A stretch of 64,000 nt of DNA from Oceanimonas marisflavi (GTDB lineage: Bacteria; Pseudomonadota; Gammaproteobacteria; Enterobacterales; Aeromonadaceae): the NCBI RefSeq assembly GCF_003049725.1, contig NZ_QAGM01000014.1, forward strand, positions 24,857 through 88,856. The letters are read 5' to 3'. The notes below the pieces were generated by a model. It was given only the letters and a program-made list of their open reading frames with translations. It had not been told where the DNA came from and made no database searches. Positions 17,221-25,382 of the stretch are shown piece by piece. The translations under genes were made by a program, and so were the position numbers. How positions within the stretch are numbered: the first letter of the stretch is position 1; every line of letters begins with the position of its first letter.

Positions 17221-18927
17221 ATGTCCTTAAAGAAACTCGCCCTACCTTTGGGCTTACTCGCAATGTTAGCGGGCCAGGGCCAACCCCAGGCCCAGTTGAT
17301 CGGTGCCAATGCCGGTGATTTACCGGCTGAGCAACAAAGTCGTTTTGTTGCTCCTTCCGAAGCCGATGCCGCCGCACTGAACAGCAACACCCAATGGCAA
17401 AATGCCCGCTATGGCATACCCAATGCCAGCCGCCCCGAGGCCGACTACCCGAGCTTTGGCAGCCATTTGTTCAGCGGCGGTTTCAGTGGCGTGCGTGCCG
17501 ACGGCCTTAACCCCGACTACATGATCACCCCCGGCGACCAGATCACCCTGCGGGTGTGGGGCGCGGTAGACATAGACAAGGTGCTGCCGGTGGATGCTCA
17601 GGGCAATATCTTTATTCCCGGTGTGGGCCCCATCAAAGTGCAGGGCGTTAAGCACAGCCAGCTGGATACCCGCGTGCGCGCGGCGGTGAACTCCATCTAC
17701 TCCAACAACGTGCAGGTATATACCAACCTGCAGGGGGTGCAGCCGGTGTCCGTGTTTGTGACCGGCTATGTGCAAAACCCCGGTCGCTTTGCCGGCACCC
17801 CCAGCGACTCGCTGCTGTATTTTCTCGATCAGGCCGGCGGCATAGACGATGCCACCGGCAGCTACCGCAAGGTACGGGTGCTGCGCTACGGAAAAACCAT
17901 TGCTCGTGCCGATCTTTACGCTTTTCTGCTGAATGGCGTACTGCCCCGCCTGCAGTTCAAGAATGGGGACACCATTGTCGTAGAAGAGCGCGGCCCCACC
18001 GTGACCGTGGAAGGCGACGTGGCCCGGCCCTACCGCTACGAACTGCTGAGCACCGGCATGACTGGCAATGAGCTGCTGCGCCTGGCCCGGCTCAAGTCGA
18101 ACGTCACCCATGTGCTGCTGCGTGGCGCCCGCGCCCAGGGGCCGGTATCCAGCTATATAAAACTGAACGAATTCGGCCAGCAGCCCCTTAACAGCGGCGA
18201 TCAGCTGGTGTTCAGCCGCGATATGCGCGACAACACCATCGTAGTGCAGCTGGAGGGCAGCTACTACGGCCCTTCCCACTTCGCCCTGCCCCGGGACGCC
18301 CGCCTGCACGAGCTGCTGAACGCCATTGCCGTGCCGCAGAGCATGACCGATACCAGCAGCATTTCACTCAAGCGCGTGAGCGTGGCCGAGCGCCAGAAAC
18401 AGGCCCTGGATGAAAGCCTGGCAAGGCTGGAAACCACCTATCTGGGCGCCACCTCCTCCACCGCCGAAGAAGCCCAAATTCGCGTGCGCGAAGCGGAGCT
18501 TATCAGCCAGTTTATTGAACGCGCCCGGCAAGTAGAGCCCAACGGCCGCCTGGTGCTGGCCAACAACGGCCAAATCAGCGACATTCGCCTGCAGGACGGC
18601 GACGTCATCACCATTCCCGAAATTTCCGATTCTGTGCTGATCAGCGGCGAAGTGCTGGTGCCCCAGTCCGTGGTGTTTAACGCCAAGCGCAGTGCCAAGG
18701 ACTATATCGCCGGCGCCGGCGGCTTTACCGAGCACGCCGATGCAAGCCGCATTCTGGTGGTGCGTCAGAACGGCGAAGTGCGCGAGGCAGACGATGTATC
18801 CCTGCGTCCGGGCGATGAAATTCTGGTGCTGCCCAAGGCCCCCACCAAAAACCTGCAACTGGCCGGCACCATCACCCAGATCCTGTACCAGATTGCCATT
18901 GCCGCCAAAGTGGCGGTGGATCTGTAA
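17221..18927 (+). CDS. kpsD: Capsule export protein KpsD (periplasmic/outer-membrane polysaccharide export)
   Basis: 568 residues, close to E. coli KpsD (558). A signal peptide is followed by the polysaccharide export (Poly_export/SLBB) domain: YMITPGDQITLRVWGAVDID, VDAQGNIFIPGVGPIKVQG, and repeated SLBB-like segments such as VFVTGYVQNPGRFAG, VEGDVARPYRYELLSTG and ISGEVLVPQSVVFNAKRS. It forms the trans-envelope conduit with KpsE. The ATG at 17221 is chosen because it directly precedes the leader MSLKKLALPLGLLAMLAG; the frame upstream only reads through the repeat element. kpsM starts one base inside its stop. Confidence 0.92.
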   Translation: MSLKKLALPLGLLAMLAGQGQPQAQLIGANAGDLPAEQQSRFVAPSEADAAALNSNTQWQNARYGIPNASRPEADYPSFGSHLFSGGFSGVRADGLNPDYMITPGDQITLRVWGAVDIDKVLPVDAQGNIFIPGVGPIKVQGVKHSQLDTRVRAAVNSIYSNNVQVYTNLQGVQPVSVFVTGYVQNPGRFAGTPSDSLLYFLDQAGGIDDATGSYRKVRVLRYGKTIARADLYAFLLNGVLPRLQFKNGDTIVVEERGPTVTVEGDVARPYRYELLSTGMTGNELLRLARLKSNVTHVLLRGARAQGPVSSYIKLNEFGQQPLNSGDQLVFSRDMRDNTIVVQLEGSYYGPSHFALPRDARLHELLNAIAVPQSMTDTSSISLKRVSVAERQKQALDESLARLETTYLGATSSTAEEAQIRVREAELISQFIERARQVEPNGRLVLANNGQISDIRLQDGDVITIPEISDSVLISGEVLVPQSVVFNAKRSAKDYIAGAGGFTEHADASRILVVRQNGEVREADDVSLRPGDEILVLPKAPTKNLQLAGTITQILYQIAIAAKVAVDL

Positions 18928-19724
18928 TGAGCACCCTGCAAGGCCGCACGTCCTGGCAGGTAACCCGCAGCGTGTGGTTTGCCATGTTTATGCGTGAGGC
19001 AGTAAGCCGCACCATGGCTGACCGCATGGGCTGGTTCTGGATGATTGCCGAGCCCATGGCACTCATTGCCATTATGGTGTTGATCCATGGCATCAACGAC
19101 GGTGGCAGCAGGCTGCTTACCGGAGCAGATCTCATCCCCTGGATGTTGGTGGGCATGATGGGCTTTTTTTTAACCCGTGAAAGCATGATGCGCAGCCTGG
19201 GGGCCGTGGATGCCAACAAGGCTCTCTTTGCCTACCGTCAGGTTCAACCGGTAGATCCCGTACTGGTCAGGGTATATCTGGAGGGGCTGCTGAAAACCTT
19301 TATTTTCCTGTTGTTTGTGCTGGGAGGCTTGTTGCTGGGGCTGAATATCTTCCCCGATAACGCCATTCGAGCTTTGTTTGGCTGGCTATCCTTATGGGCG
19401 CTGGGGCTGGGGCTGGGGCTGGTAGTGTCAGTAACGGGTACCCTGATACCGGAAACCGCAAAAATAACCCGAATGCTCTCTCTTCCCCTGCTAATACTGT
19501 CCGGGGTACTGATTCCACTCAATGTGCTTCCGCATTCACTGCTGGAATATCTGATGCTCAACCCCATCGTCCATGGTCTGGAACTGATGCGCCTGGGATT
19601 CTTTGACAGCTACCGGGTCACTCATGGAACCAGCCAGATTTACCTCTGGCTATGGATACTGGCTCTGAACGCCCTGGGTTTGCTGTTACATACTCGATTT
19701 AGAGAGAGGCTGAAGGCACAGTGA
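18927..19724 (+). CDS. kpsM: Capsule ABC transporter permease KpsM
   Basis: 265 residues, six predicted membrane segments, ABC-2 type permease that carries lipid-linked capsule across the inner membrane. Visible are WQVTRSVWFAMFMREAVSRT at the N-terminus, LIPWMLVGMMGFFLTRESM, SLWALGLGLGLVVSVTGTL and the C-terminal LEYLMLNPIVHGLELMRLGF, which are typical of KpsM/Wzm. It overlaps kpsD (TAATG) and kpsT (GTGA). Confidence 0.94.
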   Translation: MSTLQGRTSWQVTRSVWFAMFMREAVSRTMADRMGWFWMIAEPMALIAIMVLIHGINDGGSRLLTGADLIPWMLVGMMGFFLTRESMMRSLGAVDANKALFAYRQVQPVDPVLVRVYLEGLLKTFIFLLFVLGGLLLGLNIFPDNAIRALFGWLSLWALGLGLGLVVSVTGTLIPETAKITRMLSLPLLILSGVLIPLNVLPHSLLEYLMLNPIVHGLELMRLGFFDSYRVTHGTSQIYLWLWILALNALGLLLHTRFRERLKAQ

Positions 19725-20428
19725 TCACCATAAGGAACCTGTACAAGCGCTACCACTGCCGGGATGGAAAAGATAATGGCTGGGTGCTGAAAAACATCAA
19801 TCTCACCATTCCCGACAACGTGAATGTGGGTCTGCTGGGACGCAACGGCGCCGGCAAAAGCACCTTGCTTCGGCTGATTTCAGGTATGGACAGCCCCGAG
19901 CTTGGCACTGTGGAACGCCACTGTCATGTTTCCTGGCCCATTGGTCTTGCAGGGGGATTTCAGGGCTCCATGACCGGGCGGCAAAACGTGAAATTTGTCG
20001 CCCGGGTGCATGGTGGCGGCATGAATGTACAGCGCATTATCGACTATGTGGAAGGTTTCGCCGAGCTGGGCAGCGCCTTCGACCGGCCAATAAAAACCTA
20101 CTCCTCCGGCATGCGCGCCCGCCTCAACTTTGGCCTGTCTTTGGCATTTGACTTCGACGTATACCTTTCCGACGAAGCCACCGCGGTAGGCGATCAGACA
20201 TTCAAGGCCAAAGCCTCCAGGGCTTTTAAAGACAAGGTAGGTCAGGCCAGCCTGATCATCGTCTCCCATACCGAGGGCATACTCAAAGAACTTTGCCAGG
20301 CCGGTATTTATCTGAAAGAAGGCCAGGCTACCTGGTATGACGACATCAACGATGCCATTAAAGCCTACCATGAAGAAACTGCTCCCCCTTCGGGGAGCTC
20401 TAAGCGACCCCCTTCGGGGGAGCCATAA
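19721..20428 (+). CDS. kpsT: Capsule ABC transporter ATPase KpsT
   Basis: 235 residues; energises KpsM. Walker A GLLGRNGAGKST at residues 37-48, signature YSSGMRARLNFGLSLAF from 127, Walker B FDVYLSDEA near 145-153, switch region IIVSHTEGILKEL. It starts with GTG overlapping the kpsM stop. E. coli KpsT has 219 residues; the extra C-terminal tail (PPSGSSKRPPSGEP) is encoded by two short CCCCTTCGGGG-type hairpins next to repeat copy 2, so the tail looks repeat-derived. Confidence 0.95.
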   Translation: MITIRNLYKRYHCRDGKDNGWVLKNINLTIPDNVNVGLLGRNGAGKSTLLRLISGMDSPELGTVERHCHVSWPIGLAGGFQGSMTGRQNVKFVARVHGGGMNVQRIIDYVEGFAELGSAFDRPIKTYSSGMRARLNFGLSLAFDFDVYLSDEATAVGDQTFKAKASRAFKDKVGQASLIIVSHTEGILKELCQAGIYLKEGQATWYDDINDAIKAYHEETAPPSGSSKRPPSGEP

Positions 20429-20602
20429 GCTATAAGCTGTCAGCTGTAAGTTAAACAATCGCGTCTGCAGAATAATTGCACCATTGTAGCTGCCGCTTTA
20501 GCTGGCAGTCTCTGCGAAGCAGAGAAAAGAACAACAAGCACAATACCGCAGCCACAAACAACGCCGAGCAGCTTAAAGCTGACAGCTTACGGCTTACAGC
20601 TC
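20426..20602. repeat. AAGCTGTCAGCT-bounded repeat element, copy 2
   Basis: The left end TAAGCTGTCAGCTGTAAG pairs with the right end TTAAAGCTGACAGCTTAC. Inside are GTAGCTGCCGCTTTAGCTGG and the hairpin TCTCTGCGAAGCAGAGA, matching copy 1 part for part. The kpsT stop TAA lies at the left edge. It splits kpsT from kpsE in what would otherwise be a tight operon. Confidence 0.85.
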
Positions 20603-20648
20603 GCCCCCAGATAAACGCCAGGTTCGAAAAAGGAACTGAACAAACACA

Positions 20649-21731
20649 ATGCACAAATTCATCAAAAAACAACCCCATTGGGCGCTCGCCCTGGTGGCCA
20701 TTCTAGCCGTCAGTTTTTACTGGTTTGCCTGGGCGGCAGACAGATACGTATCCCGCGCCACCGTGGTGCTGGAAAGCCCGCAAATTGCCGCGCCTGAGCT
20801 CAGCTTTTCCAGTCTCATCAAGGGGGCCGGCGGCCACAGCGATTTATTGCTGCTGCGCGAGCATTTGCTTTCTACCGACATGCTCAAAAAGGTAGAAGCC
20901 AAATTGCCCTTTCGTGAGCACTACAGCCAGAACGGCGATCTGTTTGCCAGCCTGTGGAATGTAGAGGCACCCATTGAAGAGCTGCACAAATACTACAAAA
21001 AACGTGTGAGCGTAGAGCTGGATGAATACGCCGGCGTCCTGAAAATAGAAGTGCAGGCCTTTACCCCCGAGTTTGCCCACGATCTGGCCCAACTGCTGCT
21101 GAATGCCGGCGAGGGCCATATGAACGCCATGGGTCAGCGCTTGGCGGAAGAGCAGGTCATCTTCCTGGAAAAGCAGGTAGAACGCCTGGTCTCCCGACTG
21201 GATGAAGCCCGTGCCAATCTGCTGGCGTTTCAGAACGAGCACGGGCTGATCTCTCCCATTCATACGGTAGAAAGCCTCAACCAGGTAGTGGGCACGCTGG
21301 AGGGTGAGCTGGCCCGATTACAGGCCCGCTATACCGCAGCCCAAAGCTACCAGAGCACCCGCTCCGCCGAGCTGGTGCAAATAAAAGCCGAAATCAATGC
21401 CCTGCAACAACAAATTGGCAAAGAGCAAAACCGTCTGACCAAGGAAACGGGCACAGCCCTTAACCGGATCTCTGCCGGCTATCAGGCACTGGAGCTGAAA
21501 GCCCAGTTCGCGCAGCAAACCTATTCCAGCGCCCTCGCTGCCCTGGAAAATACCCGAATAGAGGCTGCCCGCAAGCTTAAACAGGTAAGTGTGTTGCAAA
21601 GCCCTTTACAGCCGGAATACGCCACCCAGCCCGAGCGGCTCTACAACACCAGCGTGTTCGCCATCATCACCCTGTTCCTGGCCTTTATTGCCAACATGAT
21701 GGCACTGATCATTCGAGATCATCGAGATTAA
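20649..21731 (+). CDS. kpsE: Capsule export inner-membrane protein KpsE
   Basis: 360 residues; Wzz-like polysaccharide co-polymerase/export adaptor linking KpsMT with KpsD. N-terminal membrane segment WALALVAILAVSFYWFAWAA, a large periplasmic part with heptad-rich helices (LVSRLDEARANLLAFQNEHG, LEGELARLQARYTAAQSYQS), and a C-terminal membrane segment TSVFAIITLFLAFIANMMALI ending in RDHRD. The layout is that of E. coli KpsE (382). It is separated from kpsT only by the repeat element. Confidence 0.93.
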   Translation: MHKFIKKQPHWALALVAILAVSFYWFAWAADRYVSRATVVLESPQIAAPELSFSSLIKGAGGHSDLLLLREHLLSTDMLKKVEAKLPFREHYSQNGDLFASLWNVEAPIEELHKYYKKRVSVELDEYAGVLKIEVQAFTPEFAHDLAQLLLNAGEGHMNAMGQRLAEEQVIFLEKQVERLVSRLDEARANLLAFQNEHGLISPIHTVESLNQVVGTLEGELARLQARYTAAQSYQSTRSAELVQIKAEINALQQQIGKEQNRLTKETGTALNRISAGYQALELKAQFAQQTYSSALAALENTRIEAARKLKQVSVLQSPLQPEYATQPERLYNTSVFAIITLFLAFIANMMALIIRDHRD

Positions 21732-21839
21732 CAATGGCTAATATTCCCTCGGTATCAAAGAGCTGGCCCCACACAGAAAGAATTAGTGCCTGATATCAGA
21801 CATTAGATATTTAATAACGGTTTATCAGGAGCTTGCCAA

Positions 21840-23336
21840 ATGAAACTAATCGTAGGTGCAACACCATTCAGCCGATGGCAATACTTGAATGATCTGTTGT
21901 TATCTCTAGGCTGGGAGCAAAAAAGCAATGAAAGACCAGAGGACTGGATCAACAGCGAGCCAAGTTCAGAGTCAGCATACCTTCTACTATATCTTCCTGC
22001 ATGTATTGCAGTAGCTTACGCCTTAGATAAAGGGAAAAAGCCTACTTCTGCTTTGCAACAATGGAAAGCGGCAATACGTCAAAGCCTGCTGTTTTATCGC
22101 CGCCATCGACGTCAGACCTTGTTAATAAACGTGATACAGGCGTTAAATAATCCAGAAGAACTGCTACGACATTGTCAACAACGTTTCAGCATTACCGCAG
22201 AGCAAAAAACTATTCGAATTATGCCCCCTCCTACCATATTGAACCAACTGCTGGCACAACAGCTGATAATCCAACAAAAAGAACTCTCTGATGACCTTGC
22301 AGAACTGGAAGCCAGCACCACCCAATTGCAGGATGACAGCTGTCGTCCAGAGTTCAATATAGATCTATTACATAATCAGCTTGAAGAACAAGCTCAAAGA
22401 GCTCATGAACATAGTGTTCTATTGAGTCAAATAGATGAAAAAGAACAAAACAACCGGGAAGTAATGACCCAGATGCAGGAAGAGCAGAAAGCTCTGCGCG
22501 AAGAACTTCAGCACCTGCAAGTTACCAAGAATGCATTAAAACAGGACTATGACCGCGCACAAACTGAACTGCATCTACTGCGGCAGGACAAAAAAAACGT
22601 TGAAGAAGAAAATGCGCTGATCTTGCAGCAGCTGCATCAGGTGCAGGAAGAGCTGGAAACCCTGCACCTGAAACATACCGGTCGCGAACACGCCTTGTAT
22701 GAATATAAAAGCCAGACCGAAAGCCTGAGCAAAGAACTGCAGCGCTTGCAAACCACCAAAAATGGATTAAGTCAGGACTGTGAACACGCTCAGGCTGAAC
22801 TGCATCTGCTGCGGCAAGACAAAACAAACGTTGAAGAAGAAAATGCACTGATCTTGCAGCAGCTGCACCAGGTGCAGGAAGAGCTTGAAAAATACCACTT
22901 GAACAATCAGCATCTCTCTCAACAACTGACTCAGCATCAACAGATGTTTGAAAAAAACAGCCAACAACTGCAAAGAATAACCACCAGCATCAGTTGGAAA
23001 GCCACAACTCCCATACGGGCACTGGGCAAAAAACTCCGTAAAGAGACACCGGAAGAGAGAAGTCTGAAAGAACAGGTAAAACTTTTGAGAAAGAGCCGCC
23101 TATTTAACAGCGACTGGTACCTTGAAACTTACCCGGACGTTGCCGAAAGTGGTATGCCTGCCATAAAACACTACCTTAAGTTTGGTGCACTCGAAGGCCG
23201 TAACCCCAGTGAACATTTTGATACTAACTGGTACCTGCAACAGTACCCGGATGTGATAGAAGCTGATTTGAACCCCCTGTACCATTACCTTAAGTATGGA
23301 CAGGAAGAAAACCGAGAGTCTAAAGCGGTTCAATAA
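21840..23336 (+). CDS. Coiled-coil protein with two C-terminal YPDV/HYLKxG domains
   Basis: 498 residues, not recognised as a known enzyme. Residues 1-120 form a small globular part (MKLIVGATPFSRWQYLNDLL) that may be a P-loop-less sulfotransferase-like fold. Residues about 160-390 are a long coiled coil containing two copies of a 77-residue unit. The C-terminus has two tandem modules of the kind often attached to glycosyltransferases: NSDWYLETYPDVAESG with IKHYLKFGALEGRNPS, and TNWYLQQYPDVIEADL with YHYLKYGQEENRES. The same module occurs in the 967-residue glycosyltransferase at 35118. A scaffold or chain-length role in capsule synthesis is possible, but that is inference. Confidence 0.6.
   Translation: MKLIVGATPFSRWQYLNDLLLSLGWEQKSNERPEDWINSEPSSESAYLLLYLPACIAVAYALDKGKKPTSALQQWKAAIRQSLLFYRRHRRQTLLINVIQALNNPEELLRHCQQRFSITAEQKTIRIMPPPTILNQLLAQQLIIQQKELSDDLAELEASTTQLQDDSCRPEFNIDLLHNQLEEQAQRAHEHSVLLSQIDEKEQNNREVMTQMQEEQKALREELQHLQVTKNALKQDYDRAQTELHLLRQDKKNVEEENALILQQLHQVQEELETLHLKHTGREHALYEYKSQTESLSKELQRLQTTKNGLSQDCEHAQAELHLLRQDKTNVEEENALILQQLHQVQEELEKYHLNNQHLSQQLTQHQQMFEKNSQQLQRITTSISWKATTPIRALGKKLRKETPEERSLKEQVKLLRKSRLFNSDWYLETYPDVAESGMPAIKHYLKFGALEGRNPSEHFDTNWYLQQYPDVIEADLNPLYHYLKYGQEENRESKAVQ
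22503..22890 (+). repeat. 231-base tandem repeat inside the coiled-coil gene
   Basis: Unit 1 (22503-22733) and unit 2 (22734-22890, incomplete) are offset by exactly 231 bases (77 codons). Both contain the segment ELHLLRQDK, NVEEENALILQQLHQVQEEL with only scattered third-base changes, so the duplication looks fairly recent. It lengthens the coiled coil by 11 heptads without breaking frame. Confidence 0.9.
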
Positions 23337-23374
23337 AACTACCTCTCTGCAGCTAACGATGGCTTCGTAATCAT

Positions 23375-25306
23375 ATGACTGTTAAAATCCCCAACCCAGT
23401 GGATACCCTGATACACATTGGTGCTAATAACGGTAACTGTAATGACTATTACCAACACGCCCAACGCCTGTTGTTGATAGAGCCCAACCCCAAGCATGCC
23501 CCCCTACTCAATAATATTTGCCAAGATCACGGCAATGCGTGTTTATTTGAGATAGCCATTGCCAAACACAATGGCCACAGCGCCTTTAATATATATAACT
23601 GGAATGATGCAAGCAGCCTTTATCAGGCTACTGGTTTAGCTGAGCTGATGCCAGGTTTGAAAGTTCAACAGGTGCTTGAGGTCGCCACCCTTACCCTGTA
23701 TAGCTTGCTGGATAATGCCAAACTTTCTCAGCATGGCAATCACCTTCTGATTATTGATGCATGTGGGGCGGAACAGCTGATAGCCGAGCAACTGGCACAG
23801 CTGAGCCGAGAAAACCCTTTCTCACATATCATACTCCACTGCCCACACGAGCCGCTCTACAGCAGTAACAGCTGCAGTGAAACCGTGCTAAAAATACTGC
23901 TTCAACTAGGTTATGAACTGGTAGCAACTGATAGTTCAGATCCGGACAGGCCATTTTTCCATCTTCACCGAAATACGCTGAAACTGGAACTGTTCGAAAC
24001 CAGAATCACCTTGGCAAATGTACAAAAGGCCAGAGACGACTTACAAAAAAAACTGACGGAACAGAGCGCACAGCTGAGTGCAACCAAAAATAAACTGTCT
24101 GAACTGGCTCTAGAGTTGGAACTTGCCAAAAAAGCTCATTCGAAGGCACACAAAGCACTTGCCAACGATAAGACCTGCCTTGAACAACAGCAAGCTCAAC
24201 TACAGCAGCAACTTGCAGAGGCACTGCAGTCCTGTAGCCAGTTAGAGCAACAGCTGGCAGAAATATCACAAGCCAAAGAAAAAGCGCAGCAGCAAGTGGA
24301 AATGGTAGTAAGCGAACGAGATAATGCCAAAAAGGAAATATTGTTGTTAAGTGATAAGCTTGAAGAAAAAAACAGGCAACTTAAAACAAAAGAAGAAGAA
24401 TTAAAAAATTTGGAAGGTGTCAAAACCATCGAGGAGACTCTCGAAGAAAAGATAAAAGAAATGTTTTCGGGCCAGACACAAGAGATCAACAAAGCATTTA
24501 ATGGCCTTAAGAATCATATAAACAATGGCTTGGGCAACACGGCCAAACAGATTGAATCCTTTATGGGAATACAGAGTTACCTGGAAAAAGGGGTGAAACC
24601 GCTCAGCTATCACGGATGGCCAATTAGCCCAGATATAGGTCTGTATATTACAGGATTAATTGACGAAACTAGCTACGATTGCATTATTGAGTTTGGCAGT
24701 GGTACTTCAACCTTGTTGATGGCAAAAGCACTCAAGGCCAAACAGAAAAAGTTGGCCATCAGAAATATTAAAGCCATTGATAAAATTGAAAACAGCAAAG
24801 AAATAAAAAAACTTGGCAAAATAACCAGCTTTGAAAATAACTATCATGATTTTCCTGCCAACATTGTTTCCTTTGAACATAACTCTTTGTACTTTGAAAA
24901 AACAAAGAAGCTGTTATCCGAGCATGAAGTTGAACATTTGGTAGACTTGATCCATGCTCCACTGGTTGACTACCAGTATAAGGATGGCCAGCAATATCTT
25001 TACTACAATTGCAGAGAAAAGCTTGAAGATATAGCAAAACTATTCAAGGGCAGAAAAGCTAACATATTGGTGCTGGTTGATGGCCCACCAGGCGCCACCA
25101 ACAAGAATGCCCGCTTCCCTGCCCTGCCTCACTTAATCAACACATTGGCAGGCCATAAACTCACTTTAATTATGGATGATTACAATAGGGCTGAGGAAAA
25201 GGAGATTATGGTCATATGGAAAAAGATATTAACTGACCGGGGGATAAATATTTCATTTGATGTTATCCCAAGTGAAAAAGGGCTTTCAGTGCTAACAACC
25301 CATTAA
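23375..25306 (+). CDS. Two methyltransferase-like domains joined by a coiled coil
   Basis: 643 residues. The N-terminal 200 resemble an FkbM-type SAM methyltransferase: DTLIHIGANNGNCNDYY, LLLIEPNPKHAPLLNNI, then LIIDACGAEQLIAEQL. Residues 210-370 form a coiled coil rich in Gln, Glu and Lys. The C-terminal 240 hold a second Rossmann-like domain with CIIEFGSGTSTLLMAKAL and ILVLVDGPPGATNKNARFPA, again like SAM-dependent methyltransferases. Catalysis is not proven for either. The position among sugar-assembly genes suggests methylation or tethering of the growing chain. A+T content rises towards the 3' end, where the AT-rich block begins. Confidence 0.6.
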   Translation: MTVKIPNPVDTLIHIGANNGNCNDYYQHAQRLLLIEPNPKHAPLLNNICQDHGNACLFEIAIAKHNGHSAFNIYNWNDASSLYQATGLAELMPGLKVQQVLEVATLTLYSLLDNAKLSQHGNHLLIIDACGAEQLIAEQLAQLSRENPFSHIILHCPHEPLYSSNSCSETVLKILLQLGYELVATDSSDPDRPFFHLHRNTLKLELFETRITLANVQKARDDLQKKLTEQSAQLSATKNKLSELALELELAKKAHSKAHKALANDKTCLEQQQAQLQQQLAEALQSCSQLEQQLAEISQAKEKAQQQVEMVVSERDNAKKEILLLSDKLEEKNRQLKTKEEELKNLEGVKTIEETLEEKIKEMFSGQTQEINKAFNGLKNHINNGLGNTAKQIESFMGIQSYLEKGVKPLSYHGWPISPDIGLYITGLIDETSYDCIIEFGSGTSTLLMAKALKAKQKKLAIRNIKAIDKIENSKEIKKLGKITSFENNYHDFPANIVSFEHNSLYFEKTKKLLSEHEVEHLVDLIHAPLVDYQYKDGQQYLYYNCREKLEDIAKLFKGRKANILVLVDGPPGATNKNARFPALPHLINTLAGHKLTLIMDDYNRAEEKEIMVIWKKILTDRGINISFDVIPSEKGLSVLTTH

Positions 25307-25382
25307 GATAAATGTAACTTTGGCTCACCTTCTAAAATATTTACAACAAATAGATTTATTATCGATGAGAGAAAGAGCATTA

